Source: Albula goreensis
Taxonomy: Eukaryota; Chordata; Actinopteri; Albuliformes; Albulidae
Length of the DNA: 64,000 nucleotides
NCBI GenBank assembly: GCA_022829145.1
Contig: CM040741.1
Location: forward strand, 51,430,180-51,494,179
Direction of reading: 5' to 3'
The notes below the pieces were generated by a model, which saw only the letters and a list, made by a program, of their open reading frames with translations, was not told the origin of the DNA and ran no database searches. A program made the translations under genes and the position numbers. The first letter of the stretch is position 1, and each line of letters starts with the position of its first letter. Shown one piece after another: positions 12,601 through 24,700 of this stretch.

Positions 12601-15600
12601 GCAGCACTCTTCAGCTCTGTAATCTGAGACTCCAGCTCCTGGATCTGAGAGGAACAGCTGTCCCTCTCCTCAGTCAGCAATGTCACCTGTGGAGGAGACC
12701 AAAGACAACGGCGCTCAAATTCCTCCATCCACCACACACACAAGTCTAGGCGGAGTTTGTAGAAAGCATTCATTGGGGTTCTTTGTTCTAAAGATTCTGC
12801 AAATTCTTTATCCAACTTGACAGCTGTGTCTTCTCACATTTTTTGCATTTGAATTTTCTTATATCTCTGTTCACATCTTGTATTTATTTCGCCCACTTGC
12901 CTTCCAATACAGAAATTAAAGTGCACTGTTGAATGAACACAACATACAACCTTTTTCTTCAATTCTTCCAGTTCAAACTGTCACAGATGTTTCTCTGGGA
13001 AATTAAGAATATAATTCTGACTGTTTATTTATTAACTTATCCTGAGAAAAACTGCAGTTTTTATCCCTGAGTAAACTGGGAAAATAATTTTAGCTTTGGG
13101 GTAGCCTTATAAATAAAACCTGAGAGCTCTTACACAGTGTGCATGCATTGTCACTATCAGATTGGCAAGGACTCGGGTATTGGAAGGTATGAGTGTGGAC
13201 ACACAGAGAGGGATTTATATGGCGGTCTCTATGGAGATGCAGCACCTGAGACAGCAGCTGTTCCGTTCTGTCCTTCCACACCCGCCCCTCCTCCTGGATC
13301 TGTGCAGCGTACTGGTCTCTCTCAGTCTGTAGCTGTGCAACAGACTCCATCAGCTGGAACACACACACAGCAGAAAAATGGTGAGAAGAGTTTTCAAGTA
13401 CATAACTTACTCTTATATTTAAACACATGCACACATGCATGCACACATACTTGCACTCAAGCATGCATGCACATACATACATACATGCAGGTTAACGTGT
13501 ATATACATATATAACAAAAATAATACATAGGTACACAAATTATGCACAAGTGCACACACACACACACACAGCAGCGAATTCACACATACCTGTGCTGTGT
13601 GAGCCTCAAGCTGAAGTTTCTCCTCCAGGAGCAGCTGGGCCTGCTGGTTGGCGCTGGGTGGGCCAGACTGGCTGGAAAACTGAGAAGAGGAGGAGGAGAG
13701 GGTGAATCACAGAAATACAATTATCAGACAGGCAACAGCATTCTCTTTTCCATGCACTACACTGGTCAACCATAAATGGCAGCAGGGCAAAGCTACCATC
13801 TATTTGTACAATTACACCCAGAAACACTTTGAAACTTTGAACCGATTTCCCGCAGTGTTCCACAGTATAGTGTTTCCACAGTTCCAATGTATATATAAAT
13901 GTGTAGACTCAAAACGTAGAGAATATGCACATTGTGACAAGTTTTATCCGGACATTGGCAGGATTATGGGGGGGGTGGGGGACAAAATTCCAGGGGTGTT
14001 CCATTTATGGTGGCCAGTATCACAGTTTTGTTCTGGATGCATAATCACCATAACAGTCCACAGAGATAATGTAGCTACCTTAGACAGCAAGATGCATAGA
14101 TCATCTCTAACTGATAAGGAAAAATGACACTGAGCAAAGTAGTTGCTGATGGCACCAACTGAACTGCTACGCAATGGCCATTTCACTTTTAGTTTCCAGA
14201 GTTGACCAAATGAGTGCAGCCCTGGTAAACAACCACTTTGGATCAGGACTCAGAGTAGACAAATCCCTGTGTTTACCTGCTGGATCATCAGGTCAGCCAT
14301 TTCCAGTCTCTTGCGGAGGTCGTCAAGGTCAAGGCGCATGGCGGTGTTCTCGCTCACCTTCAGCTTTAGCTGCTCTGCCAGCTCAGAGCCCTGCTGCTTT
14401 ACCTCCTCACTTCCCTTACTGTTGGATAGAAAGATTGACATACATCAATTACTAAACAAGAGATAGAAAGACAGAGGTGGAAAACAAGGTGCCAAGCACA
14501 TCAATGCATACAGACTATAACTTCAGTTCAACAGCACAGTAAGTCGAACTTCTGCTAGTGACAGAAACACTGATACTGATTTTCTCTGGCAGAAACTGTA
14601 AAAAGGAATTTGGTTGAACTGTAAGTCACTTACGTCAGTCTGTAGACCTCCAGCTTTAGGCTGTCTCTGTCCTTTTCAAGTTCTTTATTATGCTAGAGGA
14701 TAAAAGCAAAACAGAAGCTAAACAGTTGTCCATTCAAGAACAAAGAAATCAAAGAGAAGTTGAATATACTCTTGCTTGAGGTCAGGAATAGAGGTTAATA
14801 CAGGGATGACTATATTCTGCAGAAGCCACTGCTGCGGACCTACCTTCTCAAACTGCTTCTGTTGTGTGGACACTGAGGACAGAGTCCTCTCCAGCTCAGA
14901 AACCCTCTGTTTGGTGGACTGAAGGCGGTTGCTCAGCTCCTCTGCCTCTCCTGCCAAGCACACACAGTGGTCAGCTTGGACAGAGTACTGAGATGTTAGC
15001 CAATTAGACAACTGCTATATACTTAAACCAATTAGACAATGCCACATTTGTGTAATCAACCAACCAATAAATATGCAGTCAGTAAGCTAATCAATCAATA
15101 AACTAATCACTGCACAGTATAGAGATCACCAATCCTGCTTTCTGAGAGAAGAAGGGTATTTTAGTTTTGTTGTTAGTCAGGGCTTAATCGATCCATTAAA
15201 GCTGACACAGTTCATTTAATTCACAAGTGACACCAAGCTAGTGTCATGGGAAAAATTGCACATGTTTTTTTGATGTTTCTCATAAATGTGATTTCCCAAT
15301 GAGATAGTTTACCCCTCCTCTCAACATTTTGGAACAAGGAAAAGCTCAGTTATTTCAGGTCATACCTGTTTTCTGGCGAGCTGCCTGCTGTGTGTAGGAC
15401 AAGGCAGTTTGCAGCTCCGATTTCTCTGACACCAGAATCCCAATGGTCTGGATATGGACCTATGAGGATGGAAATGTGATATGTTTCATGAAACAACACA
15501 AGTATTTTTTGAAAAATTAAATGTATTCAAAGTTGTCTTTAGATATTATATAATGTCTAACTGATCTTTTCTTTCTTTTTCCCAACCTAATCAGCCCAAT

Positions 15601-18600
15601 TGCATACTGCCTATGCTGTCCTGAGAAACATAAAGCCTGCACTTGCATGGTCAGCCAGGAGTGGTCGCTAAAACCAATGCCACTGATGACTTTAAGCTGT
15701 TTAACCCCTTTCTTTCCCTGGCAAGGCTGGGTCAGCTACTGCCTCTCCAATGCAGAGCTCTAGCAATAGCTGGTAATGGCACAGCTGGGATTCAAAACCC
15801 AATCACAGGACTCACAGCACCACAAGCAGGCTCTGCTGTGTGACCCTGTCAGACCCTACACCCCTGCCCGACCCCTCCATTCTGCCACCTCTGGTCGCCT
15901 GAGGCAGCCCCCTCTCCGCTCCTGCACTTCCAGGTCACATCTGCTGTCTGTCCTGGCCCCCCGGTGGTGGAATGATCTTCCCGTGGAGGTCAGAACAGCA
16001 GAGACACTGGTCACCTTCAAGCACAGACTGAAGACTCACCTCTTCAGGCTGCACCTCTCCCCTCCCCCTCCCTTGCTCTTTGTAATGTGTCTATTTCTAT
16101 TATTCTTAATCTGTGATTGTTTTTTAAACTAGGCTGTTTACTAAGTCTGTAGTCTGTAGGGGAGTCCTGATCTATTTGATAACCTTGGCACTTGGGACTA
16201 AAGTGGTTATCTTTGCACTTTTTGTACTGTTCTTATGCACTTTGCCTTGTAAGTCGCTCTGGATAAGAGTGTCTAACAAATGCCCCTAATGTAATGTAAT
16301 GTAATGTAATGTAAACTAATAATCTTATCCCACACTCTGTGTGTCCTCACTGAAACAAGCAGTAACTGATTATCCCCGACTGCACTCGAGTACCATGAAA
16401 AAACAGTGAAACACGTGTTTCAGTATTTCAGAGGGCTTTCCACTTTAATGCAGAGGGAGGAGCCAGACTACACCTTTGGACAAAATACTTTCATCAATCA
16501 TGACTTGTTTACAGAGGCTTGGACATGAAATGGCTTGGGTGAAACAGCAATCCCAACTGATCTGCATTTCCTGTTTAACATTTGCATTGTGGCAATAGAA
16601 AAATAAGTGATAAGCATCATGTGCGACAGACTTAACACACTGCATTCAGGTCCTTCCGGCTCAGATCTCGGCCTCTCACAGATTAGATACTTACTTGTAG
16701 TTGCTCTCGCATGGCTGCTTGCTCTTTCACAAACTTCTGCTCAAATTCCTTGCGCTCCTACAATGGAAATATGCACAAGGATACATAAAAGAGCATAAAT
16801 AAACCAAAAAAAATTATAGTTTTACCTATGTAATTATTTACTTCATGAATGGCCCTTGTCATGTAGCACAATTACTTTACAATTAACTTATCAAACCCAG
16901 TCCTCAGGCTGCAGCTACTCTGAGACCGCTGAAAACCCCAGGATAGAATCCCTCAAAGTTGCACTATAGAGCGCATTACTTAAACTGAATGACCCACGCA
17001 CATATCACACATCAGGTAATAGCCTCATACTAAATATGAATGCTTAAAGTTGTCCCACATTAGGGTATCTGCATATATAATAGTTGCTCAGAGGTATATG
17101 AATGGTAATTCATTGGCATATGAATGATGCTGTGCAGGTGCCTCACCTTCTGTAGCTGCTCCGTCAGCTCCTGTGACTGATGTGTCTGTATTGCACAGGG
17201 AACAAAAGAGGAGAAAAATCAGTGATATCATTATCATCATTATTATCATCATCCTCCTCCTCATCAACAGCCCACAGTCCTGAACCAATTTCTAATAGCC
17301 TACAGTGATGACATCACATTCAACGACCCACTCTTTGACCAGATCTCTCAGAGTTCAGACCATATATTTCAACCAGTCCAACATACTAATATGATGTGAA
17401 ATATGGTTTTTCCTATGCACAAATGGTTCAGGAACCATCCAAATCATGAGCTATTAGCAGCTTTGTTGTTCCCAAAACAAGTGCCTGATTGATCTTCCAA
17501 TAAACTGTAATAGTATAATAATGGGAGGAGTTACAGTTTAGTAGGAAATATTGTCAGAGGTGAGAAAATAAAATCACGATAACAGCAAAATAAGTTAATC
17601 TCCAAGCCCACTCTGAAACCACTGTGGACATTAAATTGTCACTTCTTACATATCGTCCCATTAGCGGAAAGCCTGGACCTGATGATCTGGCAGGATAAAA
17701 CAGGAAAAGGAGGCCAACCAGCTAACTACTTAAAATAGAAAAATGTATAGTTATGGTGTATGAGTATTGTGACTTCCTGGCTAATTTGTGGCAATGAGAA
17801 TTTTCTCTTAAACTCTTACCTATATACAACTATCCAGCCAGGTTTTATGAGTGAAGACAGGTATAGATCTAGATGAGCGACAAAGTACTACTATGAAGTC
17901 ATTATTTGGAAAGAAATTTAAATCAATGTTACAGGATCCATGGTACTCCAGTACTGTGGATGAAAAATATCCTTTGTTAAGTCCCATAGATGCTTTTTTT
18001 AAATAAGAGAAGGAATGCAATTGAGGAAATTGAGACTAAACATGACTGCATATTTTCTCTAACACTCTAAAAACATTGATAAATTGATGTTGGGCACATT
18101 TAAGGCAACGTGCAAGCAGTTGGTTGCATCTGACCAAACAACAGCTGATAATATTGTTAGCTCGGCCCACTTTTTCCCCATGCGATTCACTACACAGCAG
18201 AGTTGAGAGGTATTTGCATACAGAACAGCAAAGTATTCTTCGATTTGGTTGGCAATGGAAATGTCAACAAAACACTGGACGCTAGTTTTGGGTTACACTG
18301 GATAGATTCCAATATTCAACAGTCCGAAGTCCCAATAATACCTCTAACAGTCTATAGTTCAGTCAAGTATAAGTGAACCTTCCTTCACCCTGTAAAGTTA
18401 ACCCAGCCTAAACCAGCATCCAGAATAAATTCAAAATGAGAACAGAGCCACTTTTACCAACAGAAATGGCTTATGAACATTATAAGCTATGGGCTTTACA
18501 AGCAGATACCGTAAATGTTTCCAGACTGTACTTGGAAGTAACTCATCTAAATGAAGACTACATACATACAAAGTAGATCAGACCAACAAGAAAAAAATAC

Positions 18601-21600
18601 CATCACATTTTCATCATTCATACAAAACATGGAGTTAATGTCCCATTTCACGCTTAAAATATGTTCTGCAAAAACACTGGTCAATTGCTAATGTAGGTGA
18701 GACATTTTGCTAGTAATGGCTGGATGTATGCACAGGTGATATGGGTCTGTCATTAGTGGTTGGTTAGCTGTTAGCACACATCAGGCACAATTTTCCATAT
18801 TCCTGTGGAATATTCTAGAAGACAGATCATATTGGTAAAAATATAAAATAAAACAAGAAAATCATGCATGGTCCTGTGCTTCTGTGTGTTTATCAGCGAT
18901 TGAGCATTCTCGCACTGTGTGCCTGTGTGTGGGCGGGACATGCACACATTCCTGTCAGTAAGCGTCTTAAGTTAATTGCACTGAAAAGCGTTAGAGCTGG
19001 TGCGCGGGACAGTCTGTCTGTCACAGTGCATTTGTGCCAGGGCCCCACACTCCTCATTCATACACTCTTACCAGGTGGTCTAGCTTTGCGCTCAGCTGAG
19101 TGTTTGTGAGCTTGCTGGAGTCGAGGGCGGCCGCCAGCTCCTGGTTTCGAGTCTGACATGCGGGCATGCAAAGAGAGAGGGGAGGGAGGGGCAGAGGGTG
19201 AGAGTGAAACAGTGAAAAATAAAACAAGATTGAGAAGGGTAGAGAGGAGGGTCAAATTAAAATGAGAATGGGAAAAAAAATTCTGTCTCCCTTTTCAAAT
19301 GAAGACAGTAGTCTTGTGTGTTGGTAAGACAGGGGTCTAAGGGCTCTGGAACACTGGCACACAAGAGGTTTGCAGGTATGAGTCCTGCAGGACACACTGC
19401 TGTCAGTGACATAGCAGAGCACTGAACATAGTTATTGTAGGCTGAACAGACAGCTACAATGTTAAGCTGGTTGGGAAGCAAGGAACCAACTAGAAGGGTG
19501 TTCTGCCAACTTAAATCAGAAAAGCTACAGACACCAGGATGGTTAAAAAAAGTCACAAATGAAAAAATCGATACTACTTGCATCCAAGTACACTTGTTCT
19601 CTGTTATTAATAAAACTAATTTAAGATTGAATAATAGGAATGGGGGGGATTCCTACAAAAAAGCTGTGATCTTGCAGAGAGATAATTGAAGTCACGCTTC
19701 TCAAAGGCCAAGAAACTTGAGCTGAGACAGTGGGCCGAAACATTCATGCAGTCATGTGAGATCCGCCACCACTGCATTCTGGCATGGCCTTGTGTGACAG
19801 AATGATCCAGGGCTGGGGAGGGGCCAGATTTCGGTAGCCTGTTTCCCGAGAAGAAGTTTTTCGTCGGGGAAAACTGCTATTCAAAACCCATGACCCCTTT
19901 TTTTGTCCAGTGTAGACAACACAAAACACGTCAAAAAAGTGTTCTAGCAAACTGAAACAAAAAGATGAGCATGTATGATGCTGTGGTCCAAATGTGAAGT
20001 AAAAAAAGAAAGGTTTTTTAAAGGAAGAAAAACTGCAAATCCCCTTAATCTGTGTCCTACCTCCAGTTCTTTTTCATTGGCCGGTGATGCTGCACTGTCC
20101 CCATTCACATAGGATGATGGTGACTGCCGGGAATACAAAGTAAAAAAATATATATATGAATTAATCAGTATGAATTTAAAGGCTATTTCTCACCTTGATC
20201 CACCCCTAACCAACTTGTTGATTTGAATGCAAGTTCGATCTGTCTAGGTCTGTTTGCAAAGTGGTGCTGGTGCATCAGGTATCTGTCCCCCTAAAACCTA
20301 CGCAGTATGCGAGTAAAAGCCTTCACATTTGATTGGAAATGCATGAGTGTGCACAAGAAGGAAACAGTGGTCAAACACAATTTCCTGGCAGTGGTTTATG
20401 GTGAACTAAGCTGGAGGCAGTGTCTTGCAGGCCAACTTCAACTGCAGCTATAACAGATACAATAACATTCTACAACAGAAAATTCTATTGTATTTTCACA
20501 CATATCTGAACATGTTTTGCTTCCCCCAAAGCCGTACCCAAATTAAGAAAATGGAAATGGAAATACATTACACAAAAGTAAAAGTTTTAAGAAGGGCATA
20601 CAATACTTTCCCACTGTATCTGACACCTTCCACCGGTTCTGAAAGGTATAGTCATAGATATGGTGTAGCCATAAATGTCACTGTGACAATTTGAATATAA
20701 TCATAACTAGGTGGGGAAAAAACAGATCAAGTGGCCACAGGTGATCAAGTATTCAGACAATATGGAATGATGACTGCAGGAAGAATCCCATGATAAAAAA
20801 TTAAATTCAGAATTCCCAGCATAAATGTACCTTTGTGATATCTTTATCTGTGTGGTATTTTAGGTGATAATTAAGTTTGACCCTTAATAAGTGAGATCTT
20901 TGTTTTTTAATAAAAGTAGATCACATTAGCCTGCTACATAGCTAGGTAAGTTAACTTCACCGTCTGACCAACTAATGTGTGTATGCCAAATCAAAGGGGG
21001 CAGATCAGAGGTAATCACTCTTAATTTGCAGTGGCAAGATTATGTTAAAGATGTTAAACTATTCTTTCCCCAGCTAAGGACTTAGCTAAGTAGTTGCGCA
21101 AGTTATTTGCACTACTACACTGAGGGTAAGGAATCGTGTGGAGTCCAGTTACAACACAAGAAATGACATGCCTCATTTTTAAATCCTTTGGGACTTCCTA
21201 AATCTTCTCACAACAACCATCAGTGAAAGCAGGGAAAATCTATTAAAGATTTTACTCTAGTGCTGCCACTCTCAGTTCCCAGGGTCATGTGTTCATGTTG
21301 TTGAGCTCCAAATGCCTCTCTCTATTACAAATTTACTAGCTGAGCGTCATTTATAACAACATTTACAAACAAGAAATTACAGCTGAAGACTGTGCTTGTG
21401 CCTAATGCTACACCACACTGAAGAAAATGTAATACTATAGATCTACATGTAGACACACTGCCGTCCAGGAATTTAGCTGGATACCCAGGCCACTCTTGTT
21501 CTCTTGCCCGGTCACCATCTGGGCCCTTGAGGAGCAAAGAATAGTAGTAGCAGTTGAGGGGTGCTAGGGGTAAGAGTGATGCCTACCTCAGAGAGCAGAC

Positions 21601-21701
21601 CGTTGAGCTGCTGGGAGAGTTGGCGCAAGCTTTCTGTGGATGACAGCGGTCTGCAAACACGCAAACACACACGCACACACACGCAAACACACACGCACGC
21701 A

Positions 21702-21733
<32 letters not shown>

Positions 21734-24700
21734 CACAGTTACATAAGCAAAAGATATAAAATGCCACTGACTGACTTACCTGGCTACCATCCAAGACGCA
21801 CAAGCTGCCAAAACACTAAATAGTAGACCGTCTGTCTTAGTCTAAGCCCTAGCAATCTAGGAGATTGTGTAGGTTGAGTAGACAGTGACCAGTGGAAGAC
21901 AGGATTGGGGGTGTGAGTATAAATATTATAGTTATATGTTTTCAGTATTTTTATTTATTTATTTCTTTGTTATTACTGATTATTGCAATAATATCATTAT
22001 CATGTGGTGTGAACACGTTCAGCAGTTACAGGGAAGAATTTTCAGCCATTCTGAAAATTATACTCACCCCAAACACTAACTTTTCACAGTTTATTGTAAT
22101 GTAGTTTATGAAAATGACCCTAGTGTGAACAAAATTATGCAGTTTGGGTTCATTCAGTGCAAAACACAGTTCTCACCTGTTTTCTTCTTGTGAATTCTCA
22201 TTACAGTTGGCATCAGGACTCAAGCTCTGTCATCAAAAAAAAAAAAACAGAAAAATCACAATTAACTGGGGATGACTGGAAAGGTACTCTTAAGTTAACC
22301 AAGTAAAGTGAACAGAGGCAAGGCAGGGACAGCAGACAAGCCAACAGAGAGAAACAGTTCCTTTAACTCTCCATGGAAAGTTTTAGATATGATTTCTGAC
22401 CGTGTACACAAAAAAAATACTGCAACATGACAAAACCAAACCATTAAATATCGGATGACATGCATACAGTAAAGGCAGACAGACAGACAGACAAACCTGC
22501 ACTGCAGGGCTATCGCTGTGAGGCTCTGGGTTAATAGCGTTAGCGGGGTTAGGCACAGGCGAGCTGCTGAGGGGCTCTCCACACAGGTCTTCTGCTGGAT
22601 GAGTGCCTGGGGACGCCCTGGCATCGCCATCAAAGACAGCCTGCTGCGACACATAGGGACACACTTTGACACTCACACATGTGCGCACCACGCAGACATG
22701 TACACACAAGCAGGGACTCATGTATGCGCACACACCTCGGACAATGCTGACTCATATTCACATTTAAAGCTTTCACATGCTATGCAGACATGCCAGCTTA
22801 AGGAAATAAAAGACAAAAAAATCATAAACAAAAATACACACAGACACAAAAACTTTTGGATCCTGCCAGATGAGGAAATAACATGCCTTGGAGACAAATC
22901 AAAATTACTGCAGTGGCTATGACCCCCATGACTCAAATAGAGGCCATATAAAAGCAGTAAGAGTACAAATATATAATACAAACTGGAGTTACTCTCAAGA
23001 TTCAAGAATCTAAACAGCCAGTGATTGCCAGAGATAAGAGCATGCATAGACAGAAAAACAGAAAATGAGAGAGTGAGGGAGACAGAGAGGGAAAGCAAGA
23101 AAGACGGAGAGACAGAAAAGAAAGAAGGAAGTGGGAGGAAACAAGCAAGTCACAGAGAGGGCAGCTCACCTGGCTGTTGACAAATGGAGGGAGAGTGACT
23201 CCATTAGTCACACTAAGATCAGACACCAGAACTTTCAGAATGCTCTGTATCTAAAGGAGAGGGCCGGACAAAGAGTGAGAGCCAGAGTGTTCGCGTGAGT
23301 GTGACAAGAAGAGTGGGGGGAGAGAGAGAGAACTTACACAGCATGAAAAAGAGAAGGGAGAAAACAAGGGAGTTGCTACAGTGTCTGCCATTAGTGTGCT
23401 GCACTTATCAAGAGAGGGATGAGCTACTTCCATCATGCAGGAAATTAAGCTGTTCATTGTTATTGATACCATCAGAACAGATGCATTTCCTCTCTGTACT
23501 GCTACTTGCTCCTCTGCATAGGCTTAGCTACGAGGGTCCCAATGACTCTACTAAGAACATCACAGATGTGTCCAGAAACATTACAACAAAACTTGTCAAA
23601 CCTAATTTATAATTTTTTGCTCTGTCATGCCTGATACTCTGGTGAAAAAAAACAAAGGTGGAAGCCACATACCTACAAGGCCTACTTTTCGTCAAAGCAC
23701 CGCGACCAACTTTTCCCTGACAAATCATTTCACTCCCAAATCATGTCCAGGAAAACGGGTTTACAATAGTTGGCCCATGGCAACAATGAAGCAAAAAAAA
23801 TGACAACCTGTTCCAAAATTTTAAAACCTTAAGCTGTTTCCACCTGCATGTAAAATGGTGGGACCATTTCTTGTCATTATCACCAGGACAAAAGACTGCT
23901 ACATGTTATTTAAATGGACACCACCCTGATAAGTAAATATTGGCACAGAGACCAGACTTGCATGAAACTGATATGGTCTGATTTCCTACAGGTGAATGTG
24001 CACAGCTATAATACTTTACACCAAAGCAGGACAAGTCAATACAATAAACAATTAAGAAACCACCTGTTTAATGCAGTCTATTGAAATTACATTCTTCAGC
24101 ACAAAACAGAGCCCTTCTGATAATGACAGGAGGGCAGTTTCACACAGTGCAAGTACATAACCTATTTTCCATTCTAACCACATATTTCAAATGACAAAAG
24201 TGTTTGCCTGGCTAAGATGAACAAATGCAAAATAGGATAAAAAAAAAAACATCCTGAAGAGCTGGGTGGTAGCATTAAAGTCCCACAATGCATCTGTAAA
24301 TTAGAGGAGGTGGTAACCATGGTAACTGGGGTAATGGGTGGAGACTCACGTTGTCTGGAGAGTGCCTGTCTCCCTGGGGAGTCTCAAGATGACCCGGCTC
24401 CTTCGCCTTCCTCTTTTTCTTTGCGCTTGCCACCCCTGAGGGCGGGGCACTCTTCTGCTGAAACTCCTTCAGCTGGAATGAGCCGAGAGAGAAGAGGAGG
24501 AGCCAGAGGGAGCACAGATAGGGAGTCAGTGACACAATATCATAGATTCACAGACAGAGAAACTCATAATAAAAATCAGTCGTCAAAACATTAAAAAAAA
24601 AAAAAATCAAACACTTGGAGAAAATGTCTGGCTGGGAAAGGACATACTAGAGACAATTTACAGGAATTTCCTGACCTGCACATAGTGTTGTCTCAGCCAC

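Noticed and set aside
15776-16132. 118-residue host protein
   Set aside because: The frame encodes the conserved end of an L2-type LINE polyprotein and is followed by the LINE 3' tail.
21656-21737. Possible CRISPR-like or satellite array
   Set aside because: Units are 2-4 bp without spacers, so it is an ordinary microsatellite in a vertebrate intron.
22718-23098. 126-residue minus-strand frame rich in Ser, Leu and Phe
   Set aside because: Lies in golga2 intron 3 in pyrimidine-rich sequence; golga2 splices cleanly around it.
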